Origin: Palaemon carinicauda
Taxonomy: Eukaryota; Arthropoda; Malacostraca; Decapoda; Palaemonidae
Direction: 5' to 3'
Assembly (NCBI RefSeq): GCF_036898095.1
Contig: NC_090757.1
Coordinates: 75,146,311 to 75,210,310, forward strand
Length of the DNA: 64,000 nucleotides
In this document: piece after piece, positions 10,130-20,861 of the stretch
Layout: each line of letters begins with the position of its first letter
Position numbering within the stretch: position 1 is the first letter of the stretch
The notes under the pieces: model-generated
What the model saw: the letters and a program-made list of their open reading frames with translations, nothing else
Told to the model about the DNA's origin: nothing
Database searches by the model: none
Translations under genes and position numbers: made by a program

Positions 10130-11610
10130 GGCCAAATCTCAGTTGACCCAAACCAACAGAATGACTTTCTTGGGAATAACCCTGGATTCGTTACAGGTCA
10201 AGGCCTTTCCCATCCATAGACAGGCTGGACAACCTGGACCAAGTACTCTTTCCCTTCCTTCGAGGACATCCCAGAAGTATGAAGGATGGGCAGAGGTTGG
10301 TAGGACATCTGGTGTCCTTAGAGAAGCTAGTTCCACATGGGAGACAGAACCTAAGGAGGGTTCAATGGAACTTAAAGGAGAATTGGAACCAGAGAAGTTC
10401 CCCGGACAAAGTGGTGCCAGTCCGGCAAGAAACCAGACAAGCCGTAGAGTGGTGGCAGGATCGGTCACACACTCTAAAAGGGATGCCGCTGTCCTCCCAA
10501 CCTCCGAAATACGCCAGTTTACGGACGGGTAGAAAGGAGGAGGGGTAACGCATCTCTGGGGAAAAGACAGCGAAGTGGACTTGGACAGAAAGGGAGAAGT
10601 CCCTACACAGCAATGTCCTGGAGATGAGAGCGGTCCAGGAAACCTGCAAACATTTCACGGAAGACTTGAAAGGGAATTCAGTGGCCCTGATGTCGGACAA
10701 TGCAACCGTGGTTGCATACGTAAAGAAGATACAAAGGGCCTGTGACCATGCCTCTCCCCAGCGCAGGACGGAGGAAGTGGTTGGTGAGTCGACGTCGGCG
10801 ATGGAGGACTCCGCGTATAGGAGGCTACTCGCCTTGATTAGAGGCTACAATAGCCTGGTGGAACCCGTCCCACAGGAGTGGAGGCATGGACCTCGGGCTT
10901 GAACAAGTTTCTAGCCTACACCGCCCAGAAGAAGTCCTCACTTTCCCTCCCTGAGGCCAGGAATGTGGGAATTGAAAGAACCCACATAGAGTTAACCCGC
11001 AATAGCGATTCCAGCACAGGCTATAGAGCGGCGAAACTCCTGCAGGGACTTAAGGCCCAAAGTAAATACCACACGTTGGAAGTTAGACCAAACGGGGCAT
11101 GCAAGACAGGGGAAACCCTGGACATCCTTTGCCAGGGCTTCTCAGACGGAAGGGCGTCATCAGCTGCCACCTTCTCCCAGTCTGAGTCTGCTGTTTCAGA
11201 GGGAGGGCTGAGATCAAAAGAGTTGTGCAATCTGGCCCTTCAGATCCTGGATTGGGAAGGAAAAGAGGAAATCAACCTGACAGCAAGCTTCATTCTGGGG
11301 AAGAAGAACGTCCTAGCAGACGGCCTCAGCAGAAAGGGACAAGTAGTAGCGTCGGAGTGGTCCCTGCACCCACAAGTGGCAAGCGACATCATTCAGATGA
11401 GGGGGCCCCCGGTAATGGATCTGTTTGCAACAAGGTTGAACGAACAACTCCCCGTATTCTGTTCACCTGTCCAGGACCCGAAGGCGGCAATGGAGGACGT
11501 GTCTCAACACAGATGGGACGACCTAGACATGTACGACTTTCCCCCCTTCTCCCTAATAAGTCAAGTCCTCAACAGGGTGAGGGCAGCAACCAACCTAAAG
11601 ATGACTGGTA
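10130..11610 (+). pseudogene. Element A RT/RNase H remnant without RT palm, invaded by a gag-like module
   Basis: The RT thumb begins abruptly with TFLGITLDSLQVKAFP (about 10160-10210), matching YLGMEIHSLAFRAFP in element B. No YLDD box or upstream finger/palm blocks exist in the element. RNase H motifs follow: FTDG (10520), VALMSDNATVVAYVKK (10683) and, after an interruption, FILGKKNVLADGLSRKGQ (11290) and VMDLFATRLNEQLPVFCSP. Between the DNATVVAY block and the ADGLSR block, about 10790-11090 is a second copy of the gag-like module at 9784-10080. The gene is frameshifted in several places. Confidence 0.7.
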
Positions 11611-11649
11611 GCGCCTTTGTTGACCGGAGAGAGAGTGGTTCGCAGACCT

Positions 11650-12810
11650 AAAGACTCAAGCCACTCTCCCTCCCAGGACTCTTCCCAACATACCAGACCT
11701 ATGGAGACAACCACGTGTTCAGGTTTCACGAAACCCACAAGCCCTTCGTCTTCGCGCCTGGAGGTTATCCAGCGCCTCCTGAAAAGACAAAGGTACTCAA
11801 GCAAGATAGCTAGGAGGATGCCCCTTTACCTGAGGAAATCCTCTACGGCCGTCTACCAATCCAAGTGGACCATGTGCGTTAAGTGGGCAAGGACAAGAAG
11901 ATAAAAACCTTAGAAGCATCCGTGCCCATTATACCTGATTTCCTGGCCCATCTCAGGGATAAGTTGGCCATGACAGTCCCATCGATTAAGGGAGTTCGAG
12001 CTGCCCTTGGTCAAGTTTATCTCCTGAAAGGCATAGTTCTGGGTTCTTCAAGACAGATATCCATGCTCATCAATGCTTTCGAGCAATCAGGCCCCTTCTG
12101 CCCTAAGAATCCCGAATTGGGACATGGCAAGAGTTCTGGATATGCTCCAAAAACCACCATTCGAACCCTTAAGAGACATCGTAGACAAGAATCTCACATT
12201 CAAAGCGGTCTTCTTGTTAGCGCTAGCCTCAGCTAAGAGGGTGAGCGAGCTACAAGGATTATCGTATGAGGTGGAGCACTCTAGACTAGTGGATGGAAGG
12301 AGATAACCTTTAAGTTAGTCCCCTCCTTCGTCGCCAAGACACAGGATCCGTCAGTTTGGGTTCCGAGGTTTGAGAGCTTTACTATCCCAGCAATCCCAAA
12401 TGAAGGAAACCAGGAAGATTTGATATTGTGCCCCATCAGGGTGATTAGGAAGTATCGTAAAAGAACGGCGAAGCTCCGCCCGTCTATTATTAAGAACCTC
12501 TTCGTTTCCTGGGGTAAAACGAAAAAGAACATCTCCAAGAATACAGTTTCCTTTTGGGTCAGACAAGGAATTAGGCAAGCTCCCTCAAATAAGGGGTTTT
12601 CAGTGCCAAGTGAACCCAGGGCTCATGATGTTAGGGTTCTAGGCACCTCCCTTGCATCTGAAAAGAACATGTCGGTAGCTCAGGATCTTCGAGCAGGAAC
12701 TTGGTCTAACCAGTCGACATTCACCGATCATTATCTCAAGGATGGTACGAGGAAGTCCCGGGATGGGCTTTCGATCGGGCCGGTCATCTCAGCCTTCCAT
12801 TCGGTTTGAC
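11650..12810 (+). pseudogene. Element A tyrosine recombinase, frameshifted
   Basis: The N-terminal core-binding part reads STAVYQSKWTMCVKWA and then, in another frame, VPSIKGVRAALGQVY. The catalytic domain shows the first arginine box LASAKRVSELQGLS (about 12225), then RAHDVRVLGTSLA (H-x-x-R box, about 12628) and the terminal WSNQSTFTDHYLKD with the candidate nucleophile Tyr (about 12730). The conserved R, HxxR and Y are present, but at least three frameshifts break the frame. It ends at about 12808. Confidence 0.75.
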
Positions 12811-13092
12811 GACTTAAGCCCCGGGCTCGATAGTGAAGCACAAATAATCTAGACACAAGTAGGCTTATTTTTTGCTTTCGCCTTTTCCCCCCTCTCGCTC
12901 GTACTATCAGTCGTCCTCAGAGCTATCGCTCATTAGACAAGCCTCAAGAATCGCCAATATACATCAAGCACAACAAGGAATATTTGGAAGGGTAAGTGTT
13001 ATAACACACTTAATGAGTCCCTTGTGTAGTTTATCCTACTGTCCTTCGGGGTTTAGCTCTAGGAGGCACTCCCACCTCCTAAAGTGTAAGTC

Positions 13093-13192
13093 TCCTAAGA
13101 AAGTGTTTCGAGGTAAGTCTCTGTGTCGGAACAAATCACAAATTTTTAGTAATTTGTATTTTTCCTAACATACTTACCGAGAAACACTTTCG
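13093..13192 (+). repeat. Element A internal complementary region (ICR)
   Basis: The first half is the reverse complement of the outer left end (AGGTAAGTCTCTGTGTCGGA against 7370-7392). The second half is the reverse complement of the outer right end (TTTCCTAACATACTTACCGA against 13430-13455). The two halves meet near 13134. This is the hallmark DIRS1 ICR, thought to guide second-end completion of a circular intermediate. Confidence 0.9.
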
Positions 13193-13258
13193 AGTTATGG
13201 CCCCCCCAACCATCCCCACAGTGCCTCACTGACCTCGAGTATTGTTCCTTACATAAAA

Positions 13259-13440
13259 CTTACTGGCTGGGTCAAGCGCAAAGCCACGCGGCCGACCTCG
13301 GGCATTGCCCCCAGGTCACGTTCTCTCCCGCTAGCAGGTCACTATAGACTATAGAGCATGGGAGTAGGGTAAACTACACAAAACTCTGGTCGTTAGATAG
13401 GAGATGCCAGCAACTCCTAAGAAAGTGTTTCTCGGTAAGT
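13259..13440 (+). repeat. Element A right inverted terminal repeat
   Basis: Inverted copy of 7386-7560, beginning CTTACTGGCTGGGTCAAGCG. Together with about 39 further bases it forms the right end of the element. Confidence 0.9.
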
Positions 13441-13719
13441 ATGTTAGGAAAAATACAAATTACTAAAAATTTGTGATTTTTATTTCAATAATCTTGTAGT
13501 TTCTCCATGAAATAATAAGCTCCACTTGCATAGTATCGAGTATATCAGGAATTTATTCTCTCTCATAATTAGCTAAGAAAATTACTTTTCAGATTGAGTG
13601 GTATTTTGTTCTGTATTTTAATCACAGTAAATTCTATAATGCTGCTGAAAATATAAGCAGGATAGCAGATGTGTTCAGACTGCATTGTATTGTTACATTT
13701 GTAATTTTTTTTTTTTCAG

Positions 13720-13813
13720 AAGAAACAGAGGAAGGAGGAGAAGTGGAAGAGGAAAAAGAAGTCAGTTACATAATTTCTATTGGTGTCCACTATGCCAACA
13801 GCAAAATGAGCAG
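13720..13813 (+). CDS. Dync1h1: Cytoplasmic dynein 1 heavy chain, internal exon (N-terminal tail)
   Basis: Preceded by a long T tract and CAG, and followed by CAG|GTACAT. The reading is an acidic run, GEVEEEKEVSYIISIGVHYA, matching the acidic-to-IHY segment near the N-terminus of animal cytoplasmic dynein heavy chain. The exon is 94 nt, begins with two bases of a split codon and ends with AG, which joins the T of the next exon to give Ser. The encoded region belongs to the tail used for dimerisation and assembly of intermediate and light intermediate chains. Earlier exons lie upstream, probably before element A or the LINEs. Confidence 0.7.
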
Positions 13814-15222
13814 GTACATTACTTATCTTGGAAAATTAAATACTTTACTCTGTACAGTAGTCAAAATCTGTAAAATCTGACTGCTTTTTGTATTGCATAT
13901 TACCAACAATATTGGTAAAAAAAATTGTGCATCTCATAGATGTTTATTGTCATGAAAAATAGATAAAAGTTAAACCTGTTTGGTGGTGTTAAATAAAATA
14001 ATAAAATTAACTTTTCAAAGTTTTGAGTTGTGTCTATAGAATTTTGCATACAAGTCAGGATCATCTACATGGATACTGTATTAAAAATGATTTTCTCCAT
14101 CACAAAAGGGAAAAGTGATTGTGGAAGATTTGAATTGTGTCTCATGCCAGTATGCTAGCTATGTATTGGCCGTTTTATCTTTGTTTCAATCTAGTATTTT
14201 AGCTATTTATTGGCTGTTTTGTCTTTGTGTGATGGGAAAAGGAATATTTAAAAATATCAACAAGGACTGGATTAGATGGAAAAGGGGTAAAATGCACAAA
14301 ATACTCAAAGTGGAGTTAAATTTAAAACACCGGGTACAAGGAAGGCTCGGAAAGCATGGGATGACACAATATCATAGCATAGATTTAGTGTAAATATTGT
14401 GACAGGTATATAAAAAGAAATTGAAATAAATATCGACATCAGTCAATGATCAACACTGATTTTTTTACCATAGAAATGGAAGAATGTATTAAGGAGTGCA
14501 GGGCGGTGTCTTGGAAGTTACTGTATGAAGTTGACCTGGTGTTTGTATAATCATTGTGAGAGGTCTTATAATTGTATGAAAGAATAGAGAGTGGAAAAGA
14601 TTAAAAAATACCTTGAGCAAAAAAAAAAAAGAAGCTTGTGAAAAACATAAAAGGGAAAAATAGATATTTGGAAAATGTGATGTAATTGGAATACGAAATT
14701 TTAAATGCCTGAAATTTATAAAAAGTGCTTGCAGTAAAAACAAAAGAAAGATAAATTGAGGATCTGAGATATTGATGGACTACTGATAATTTGTGAATTA
14801 CTGTATTGAGAAAGTGGTTTTGAAGAGTTGTGGCTACAAAGTGTGATCAAAAGACAGACCCGTGAAGTATGAAAGTAAACTTAGAATTCAAAGAGTTGAA
14901 TGGTTTTGTCATGTGATGATAAAAGTTGAGACTGTCAGTCAAAGTAATACTTATGAAAGGAATTATATGTAACCACTGGAAAGGGGGGAAAAAAGTCTTA
15001 AGGTCGTATATGAAGACAGTCACTTTATCTTACAGGGGGAAGTCCAGTGATGCTTTTCTTTGACAAGCCATTTTTTGGCCAACCCTGTTTAGTAGTCTGC
15101 TATTTAATAAAAATAATTCAGTCAAAAAGTACAGTACAGTATATGAAAAAAACAATGACTGGTATTTATATATATTTTTTTTTATTTATTAGTAATTCAT
15201 ATAATCTTTCTCATCTGCACAG
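13814..15222 (+). other. Dynein intron, 1.4 kb, no gene seen
   Basis: AT-rich sequence between two dynein exons whose split codon joins correctly (phase 2, GT-AG). I see no element or RNA gene. Short open frames here (for example 14115-14393) have no recognisable domain. Confidence 0.7.
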
Positions 15223-15396
15223 TGTATTATTCATAAAGAGAGGTGCGGTTATTGAGGCTGATAAGAATATACCAGCCCAGATTCGATCAATGACAATAAG
15301 CGAAGGGTCCCCGTATGAAACCCTCCATGCTTACATCGCTAGTGCAGTTGCACCTTTCTTCAAATCCTACGTTAAGGAGTCTGGCAAAATAGAAAG
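15223..15396 (+). CDS. Dync1h1: Cytoplasmic dynein 1 heavy chain, internal exon
   Basis: Acceptor CTGCACAG at 15215-15222. The 174-nt exon reads [20 protein letters not shown], then [16 protein letters not shown], then [17 protein letters not shown]. This is strongly conserved with animal cytoplasmic dynein 1 heavy chain, where the equivalent motifs include SPYETLH and VAPFFKSY. It ends with AG followed by GCAAGT, so the next intron has a GC donor. The frame (R then DGDKMAP) is restored only if the cut is placed there. The encoded segment lies in the N-terminal dimerisation part of the tail. Confidence 0.92.
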
Positions 15397-15630
15397 GCAA
15401 GTAGTATGGGTTATGTGTGTCACCATGAGACTGTACTATTATTTAATTTCTTCCAGTGGCATGAATTATTCATATACAATAGACCTGTGATTAAATGAAT
15501 TCGTTTGTTTTGGTTATTAATTGGGCATATTTATAACAGAGGAGGCTTCTGCCGTGGAGAAGAACACATGAAGTAGATATGTAATTGAAGTAATTAGTTC
15601 CTTTTGGTTAATTGAGCGTATATAAAACAG
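15397..15630 (+). other. Short GC-AG intron of the dynein gene
   Basis: Starts GCAAGT and ends AAAACAG. It is 234 nt, phase 2. A worn copy of the downstream acceptor and exon start lies inside it at 15522-15570. Confidence 0.8.
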
Positions 15631-15757
15631 AGATGGGGACAAAATGGCTCCTGCCGTGGAGAAGAAAATCGCCGAACTAGAGATGGGACTTCTTCACCTG
15701 CAGCAGAATATTGACATACCTGAAATTTCTCTCCCTATCCATCCTACAGTGGCACAG
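15631..15757 (+). CDS. Dync1h1: Cytoplasmic dynein 1 heavy chain, internal exon
   Basis: The acceptor is AAAACAG at 15624-15630. The exon is 127 nt, completes the split Arg codon, then reads [20 protein letters not shown] and [20 protein letters not shown], ending at AQ before GTGAAT. The [20 protein letters not shown] block is almost invariant in animal cytoplasmic dynein 1 heavy chains and identifies the paralogue. Phase 0 at the 3' end. Confidence 0.95.
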
Positions 15758-15770
15758 GTGAATAGTTATG

Positions 15771-15946
15771 AAAAAATAAATACTGTACAGTATATAATTA
15801 TGATGGTAACATTATACTTCCTAAACGTTCCAAAGGTACACTACTGCTGTTAATAATTGACAAGAACTTAGTTGCGATTTTATGAAGGTTTATTATTATA
15901 TACAGTGTACTACTGCATATACGAGAAGTTATTTTATAGGGAATAT
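15771..15946 (+). repeat. Intronic segment duplicated downstream, copy 1
   Basis: This 176-bp block in the intron after exon 15631-15757 is repeated 1750 bp downstream at 17521-17696 with very few differences (for example GCGATTT against GTGATTT). Confidence 0.9.
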
Positions 15947-15978
15947 TTTTTTGATATCTCGTTTTCCTACTTCCGTAG

Positions 15979-16107
15979 GTCATCAAGAAGTGCGCAGACG
16001 AAGGAACGCGGCCCAAAGTTGCAGACTTTGGTGACAGAGTAGAGGACTCAAATTTCCTTAACCAGCTACAGAATGGGGTAGCTAGATGGATCAGAGAAAT
16101 ACAAAAG
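15979..16107 (+). CDS. Dync1h1: Cytoplasmic dynein 1 heavy chain, internal exon
   Basis: Acceptor CTTCCGTAG, donor AAAAG|GTATTA. Exactly 43 codons, phase 0 at both ends: [20 protein letters not shown], then [20 protein letters not shown], then IQK. It matches the PKVxDFGDxVED and [18 protein letters not shown] blocks of the dynein tail. Intact, with no stop. Confidence 0.95.
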
Positions 16108-16234
16108 GTATTAAGGGGCAAAATAATGGACTCCCCCTTCAATGGTCTCTACTAAATGTCTCAGTAGATATGTGTATTTTATTTTGAGCTACAACATTTT
16201 TCTATAAATGCCCATTATTTATTTTTCTTTTAAG

Positions 16235-16421
16235 GTCACTAAACTTGATCGGGATCCCTCAAATGGCACTGCCCTGCAGGAGATCAGTTTTTGGCTCAAT
16301 CTAGAAAGAGCTCTTCTTAAGATCCAAGATAAGAGAGAGAGCCTCGAAGTGGCTCTAACATTGGATGTTCTGAAACACGGAAAAAGATTCCACGCTACTG
16401 TCTCCTTTGACACGGACACAG
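16235..16421 (+). CDS. Dync1h1: Cytoplasmic dynein 1 heavy chain, internal exon, last one in the window
   Basis: Acceptor TTTTAAG, donor CAG|GTGAGC, 187 nt, phase 1 at the 3' end. It reads [40 protein letters not shown], then [20 protein letters not shown]. This is the start of the DHC_N1 tail domain, near-identical in pattern to other animal cytoplasmic dynein 1 heavy chains. The next expected exon (after FDTDTG) is not found anywhere to the window end, so the following intron exceeds 47.5 kb and holds all the downstream retroelements. Confidence 0.95.
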
Positions 16422-16867
16422 GTGAGCCTTGGTTTTGTTTTCTGTACAATATTTTATAATCTTTAAAAAGCAGTGCAGTATTCATGATTCTGTGCAGTAC
16501 ACCAAGGTGCATAGTTTTTGGATGTTAGTGTCTCATTCATTTATTTTGCAATCAAACTTCTTTTTTTCCGTTATCCAGTTTTCATACTTCATTTAGTAAA
16601 AGTCCATCTCTCCAATCAGACATTCTTATAAATTTTTACCATAAAGGTAGCTCATCACTAATCCAGCAACTTTGGGACCTGGAGGGTGCTCGATTAACCC
16701 TTTTTCCGGATTATCCATATATTATAGGTAGTAGTCGTCGATTTACAACCGATATAGGTACCGAGGCACATCGTAAGTCGAGAAAAGTGAAGTTTCCATA
16801 GATTTATTATGCTGCGTCATGATTTAGCAATCATATAAGTCATATTTTATCACTATTTTCTTACTGT

Positions 16868-17440
16868 AAATCATTAATCAATTTTCTTGTTTAATAGGAT
16901 ATCCTATGCATTATTAAAGCATTTTTGTATTCTATTTTTCAATTTCAAAAGAATTTTAAATATCAAGAATTGCTTAGTATTTTGTTTATCTTTAGTTATA
17001 ATCAGGTGATCTGAAGGTGTCGCTACCGTATCGAAAGAAAGCGCAAAAACGAGTGGGGTATTTTATATATAATTTCTGAATTTATTTGAAATATGTTCAT
17101 GTTGAATATTGCATAAGCACCAATTTGTTACAGGATATCACAATTTTCATACAGTTCATTTATAGCCATTATTATTAATCATCCGAACACCTCACTCTTT
17201 CTGTGTGTAAGTGAGTGTGACAATGTGTGTGCGGGCGTGTATGGGTACAGTAGTTCATTTTTAAACCTTCATTCAGTATTTAATTATCTAATCATTATTA
17301 AGCCTTCATATTTCATTAGGCATTATTGTGGTTTAATAAAACATGTTTGTATCCTATTTTTCAATTTTTTGAGCATTTCAATATTCATCAATTACTCTTG
17401 GTAGGCATCAGCTGATCTCAAGGTCACGCCACTGTATTGC
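16868..17440 (+). repeat. Diverged direct duplication, about 400 bp apart, in the dynein intron
   Basis: 16926-17030 and 17348-17432 share GTAT(T/C)CTATTTTTCAATTT and, about 80 bp later, CAG(G/C)TGATCT(G/C)AAGGT followed by a CGC-rich block. The copies are diverged. No gene is seen. Confidence 0.5.
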
Positions 17441-17520
17441 GATTATGCACACATACAGTGTGAATAACACAGAGTAGTTTGCAATAGTCTTCATAACTTA
17501 CCTGAAATCTCTTCATAATG

Positions 17521-17696
17521 AAGAAATGAATACTGTACAGTATATAATTATGATGGTAACATTATACTTCCTAAACGTTCCAAAGGTACACTACTGCTGT
17601 TAATAATTGACAAGAACTTAGTTGTGATTTTATGAAGGTTTATTATTATATACAGTGTACTACTGCATATACGAGAAGTTATTTTATAGGGAATAT
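17521..17696 (+). repeat. Intronic segment duplicated downstream, copy 2
   Basis: Direct copy of 15771-15946, placed in the next-but-one intron. The copy ends inside the intron before the splice acceptor, so no exon was copied. Confidence 0.9.
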
Positions 17697-17748
17697 GTAA
17701 TAGTCACAGTATCCACACAGTTCGTTTAAAGACCTTATTATTTAACAT

Positions 17749-17860
<112 letters not shown>

Positions 17861-18058
17861 AATTCAACATTAGATCTTCATATTTCTTTAAACATTACTA
17901 AGACAAACTAACTTGTTCATAGATGCGTTCGTTTGTTCATTATGATCGGCGATGAAACTTAAAGCACTGGTTGCGGTTTTGTGTTGCATGTTTAGCAAAA
18001 GCATGATATAAAATTGTCTTTATTTAATCTATTTTGGATTTTTCAATATTTAACTTAG

Positions 18059-18211
18059 CCGGTGATTATATAGCTGCAACTCTGTTGCTCGACAGACAAC
18101 TCTACGGTAAAAACTCGCCAGCGATCGCTACACAGGTTGCGGGTGTGCCCAACAGCGCCATCTGTCGACCAGATACCCAGTTCTCAATGTAAACAAAGAC
18201 TCAATTTTCTC
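18059..18211 (+). repeat. Element B left inverted terminal repeat
   Basis: 153 bp from CCGGTGATTATATAGCTGCA to GACTCAATTTTCTC. By eye a perfect reverse complement of 24359-24511. Confidence 0.95.
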
Positions 18212-18417
18212 TCTGTCGAGGTGTCGACAAGACGTACTTACTCGCTGTTGCTAAACTGGAGTTTTTTCACATCTAATTGGTGAAGTACTTTATTCTAGTT
18301 TTGAGCTTTCGCTGTGCAGGGTTTCTCTTCACACAAATCCTTGAACTCTTTTTGATAACGGATTCTTTGTTGATGACTTTTTGATAGTCTTTTGAATTTC
18401 CCTTTGACCAATTCAAA

Positions 18418-20861
18418 TTGGCTGACCCTTCACAAGTCCCCAAATTTAGGAAGTGCAATGCTAGGGACTGTTCAAGGCGTCTTCCGAAGGCTTCTATCGA
18501 CCCTCACACTGTTTGTTCCAATTGTCGGGATAAAACCTGTCAATTGGAAGATCGGTGTGAGGAGTGCGTTGGCCTTTCGGAATTCGATTTTATCGAATTT
18601 CAAAAGTATACACGTAGGCTAGAGAGAGATAGAGTTAGGAGAAGTTCCTCTCGTTCTATTGATATATCCTCTCCTCATGCCCCACAACCTATTCCTTCCC
18701 CTGTAGTGGTTGCTCCTAACCCCCCTCCTGGCACTCAGGAACCATCGATGGCTGATATGATGCGTGCCATCCAGGCTCTGGGTGAGAGAGTTGAGTCCCT
18801 TGCTAGTGACCGTAATCAGCTCATGGCGGATGTGAAGGAGCTTAAGTACAAAAGTGCAGTGGGAAGTGCTAAAGTGCCGAGTGATAGTGTTGTGGATAGT
18901 GTTGCGCTTGAGGGTTCGTCTGTTCGTGCCTGTCGTCCTCCTAGTCCGGGACCTCTTGCAAGCTCCCAAGTCCAGGGGAGAAGCAATGTCGTACGACAAA
19001 TGGGTTCTAGAGGCTTTAATCAGCGAACAGACGTTCCCTCCGTGGTATCGGGCGTATCTACCCAAGATCGCTCCTACCTAACTAAGACGAGAGAGCCCAT
19101 TTATACCTCGTCTTCGGAAGGTGTTTCTCGCAAGAAACCTTGGACCAAGGTCTCACGACCGTTAAAACGCAAGTCGGTCCCTTCAGCACAAGTCCAACGG
19201 CCCGGTTGTAGCCACTGGGTCAGTTCGGACTCGCTGCCGTCATCCGATGACTGCTCACCGCCTAAGAGAGGCAAAGCGGTACCGCTTCAGACAGTAACAC
19301 CGTCTGTCGCCGCACCTGCTCCCGTAGACCCTAAGTGGTCTCGACTGCAAGACATGCAGTCTAAACTGACGTCTCTAATGCAGGACTTTCGTGCGGAGAA
19401 GGTTGCTGCCGCACCAGCTAGTGCAGTACCTAGCCTACAACCTTCCACACGATCGGTTGTGAGTCCTGTGGACGCCGAGGTAACCTTCTCACGCACACCA
19501 GTTGAGAGAGTTCCTCCACCCATGCGTTCCAGTGTGATCTGCCAGCCGCATGTTGATGTTAAGCGACGCACGGAGGTTGCCGTTGACGTTCTGGAGGTTC
19601 AACAACCGTCAGAGTTTCTTTGTTTTGACGCGGTGCGTCAACCTCCGCAACCCAGTGTGGTTTCCACTGCGCACCCACATCAGTCCAGACAGTCTGGAGT
19701 AGACGCTGTGCGTCCCCGCGCTGCCATGGTTGTTGCCAGCTCACAGACTGGGCAGCAGTTCCATGACGTTGCGTCCGGCTCAGTCACGCATGCACCCGTG
19801 CGACCGGACTCAGCGAACCAGCCGTTACCCACTCTGTTGCCGTTTCCTCATCAGTTGTCGGATGAGGAACTTTCTGATGATGATGTTGCTGCACACATAG
19901 ATGAACCACAATCAGATTTGGCCGAGCCTAAGTCTACTCAACCCTCTTTGGACTTTAGAAAAGTTTTGGCCATTTTCAAAGAGCTGTTTCCGGACCAGTT
20001 TGTTTCTGTGGCTCCTCGTTCTCCGCCGTTAGAGTTTGTGTTAGGCATGCCGTCTACCACTCCTGCCTTTACTAGACTCGTCCTCGCACGCTCGTCCAAG
20101 AGAGCTTTGCGGGTGATAGGAGAATGGTTGCAGTCCAAGAAGAGTTTAGGGAAGACAGCCTTTGCGTTTCTCCCTGCTAGACTCTCTTCTAGATCGAGCG
20201 TCTGGTATGCCACGGGAGAAGTTCTCGGCTTGGGAGTTCCTGCCTCTGCCCAGGGCGACTTCTCAAGTCTTGTAGACTCTCCCCGCCGCCTTGCCATGAG
20301 ACGCTCAAAGATATGTTGGTCATCTTCGGACCTGGACCACCTTTTGAAAGGTATCTTTAGGGCCTTCGAAGTTTTTAACTTCTTAGACTGGTGTCTAGGG
20401 GCCCTAAGCAGAAAGATCTCTCCGACAGAGAAAGAGACTTCCTTGCTCATTATGTCCTGCATGGACAAGGCCGTACGTGATGGGTCTAATGAGCTTGCTG
20501 CATCATTTGTGTCCGGAGTCCTAAAAAGCGTGAAAACCTATGCTCATTCCTTTCAGCTGGAGTTACACCGTGCCAGAGATCTGAGCTTCTCTTTGCTCCT
20601 CTTTCCAAGTGCCTTTTTCCAGAACCCCTGATTAAGGAAATAGCCGCTTCATTGGTGCAGAAGGACACTCACGATCTTGTTGCGTCCTCCCCTCGCAAAG
20701 CTCCCCCTTTGCCTACCTTGTCAGCTAGACCAAGGATGGACACTCCAGCGTCCCGTTTTATTCCGCCCTTTCGTGGCAGAGCCTCCAGCAGAGGAGGTGC
20801 TCGTGCCGAAGGGAAACGAGGAAAGAAGAAAGGATCCAAGTCCTATAAGGGCAGAGTCTGA
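18418..20861 (+). pseudogene. Element B Gag (ORF1), start codon changed and one base missing
   Basis: The frame from 18418 has an N-terminal Cys/His block (about residues 30-52): DPHTVCSNC, then CQLEDRCEEC, i.e. H-x2-C-x2-C-x4-C-x5-C-x2-C. A basic RRLERDRVRRSSSRS tract, a coiled-coil-like segment (ALGERVESLASDRNQLMADV), a long Ser/Pro/Val linker and a conserved capsid-like C-terminal domain follow (FPDQFVSVAPRSPP, ARSSKRALRVIGEWLQSKKS, LKGIFRAFEVFNFLD). The first codon is TTG where element E has ATG in the same context (ATTCAAA before it). Near 20522 one A is missing from an A-run, moving the frame; the tail resumes as QKDTHDLVASSPRK, ends in a basic Gly/Arg-rich stretch and stops at TGA 20859-20861. 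It probably binds the element RNA. Confidence 0.8.

Larger units (their letters stand above)
7370..13479 (+). mobile_element. DIRS1-like retrotransposon A, decayed and rearranged
   Basis: The element has inverted terminal repeats at 7386-7560 and 13259-13440 and an internal complementary region at 13093-13192. In between lie decayed gag, RT/RNase H and YR genes in that order, which is the DIRS1 plan. The ends show only a shared TTT and no target-site duplication, as expected for recombinase-mediated insertion. It lies just after the CT tail of LINE copy 2, upstream of dynein exons on the same strand. It lacks the RT catalytic core and would be non-autonomous. Confidence 0.85.

Noticed and set aside
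14115..14393. 92-codon frame in the dynein intron as a small gene
   Set aside because: Low-complexity hydrophobic translation, no domain, and it lies between two well-supported dynein exons.
20515..20535. Canonical -1 frameshift heptamer in element B Gag
   Set aside because: The A-run context does not fit X-XXY-YYZ in the zero frame, and element E needs no shift here, so a one-base deletion is simpler.
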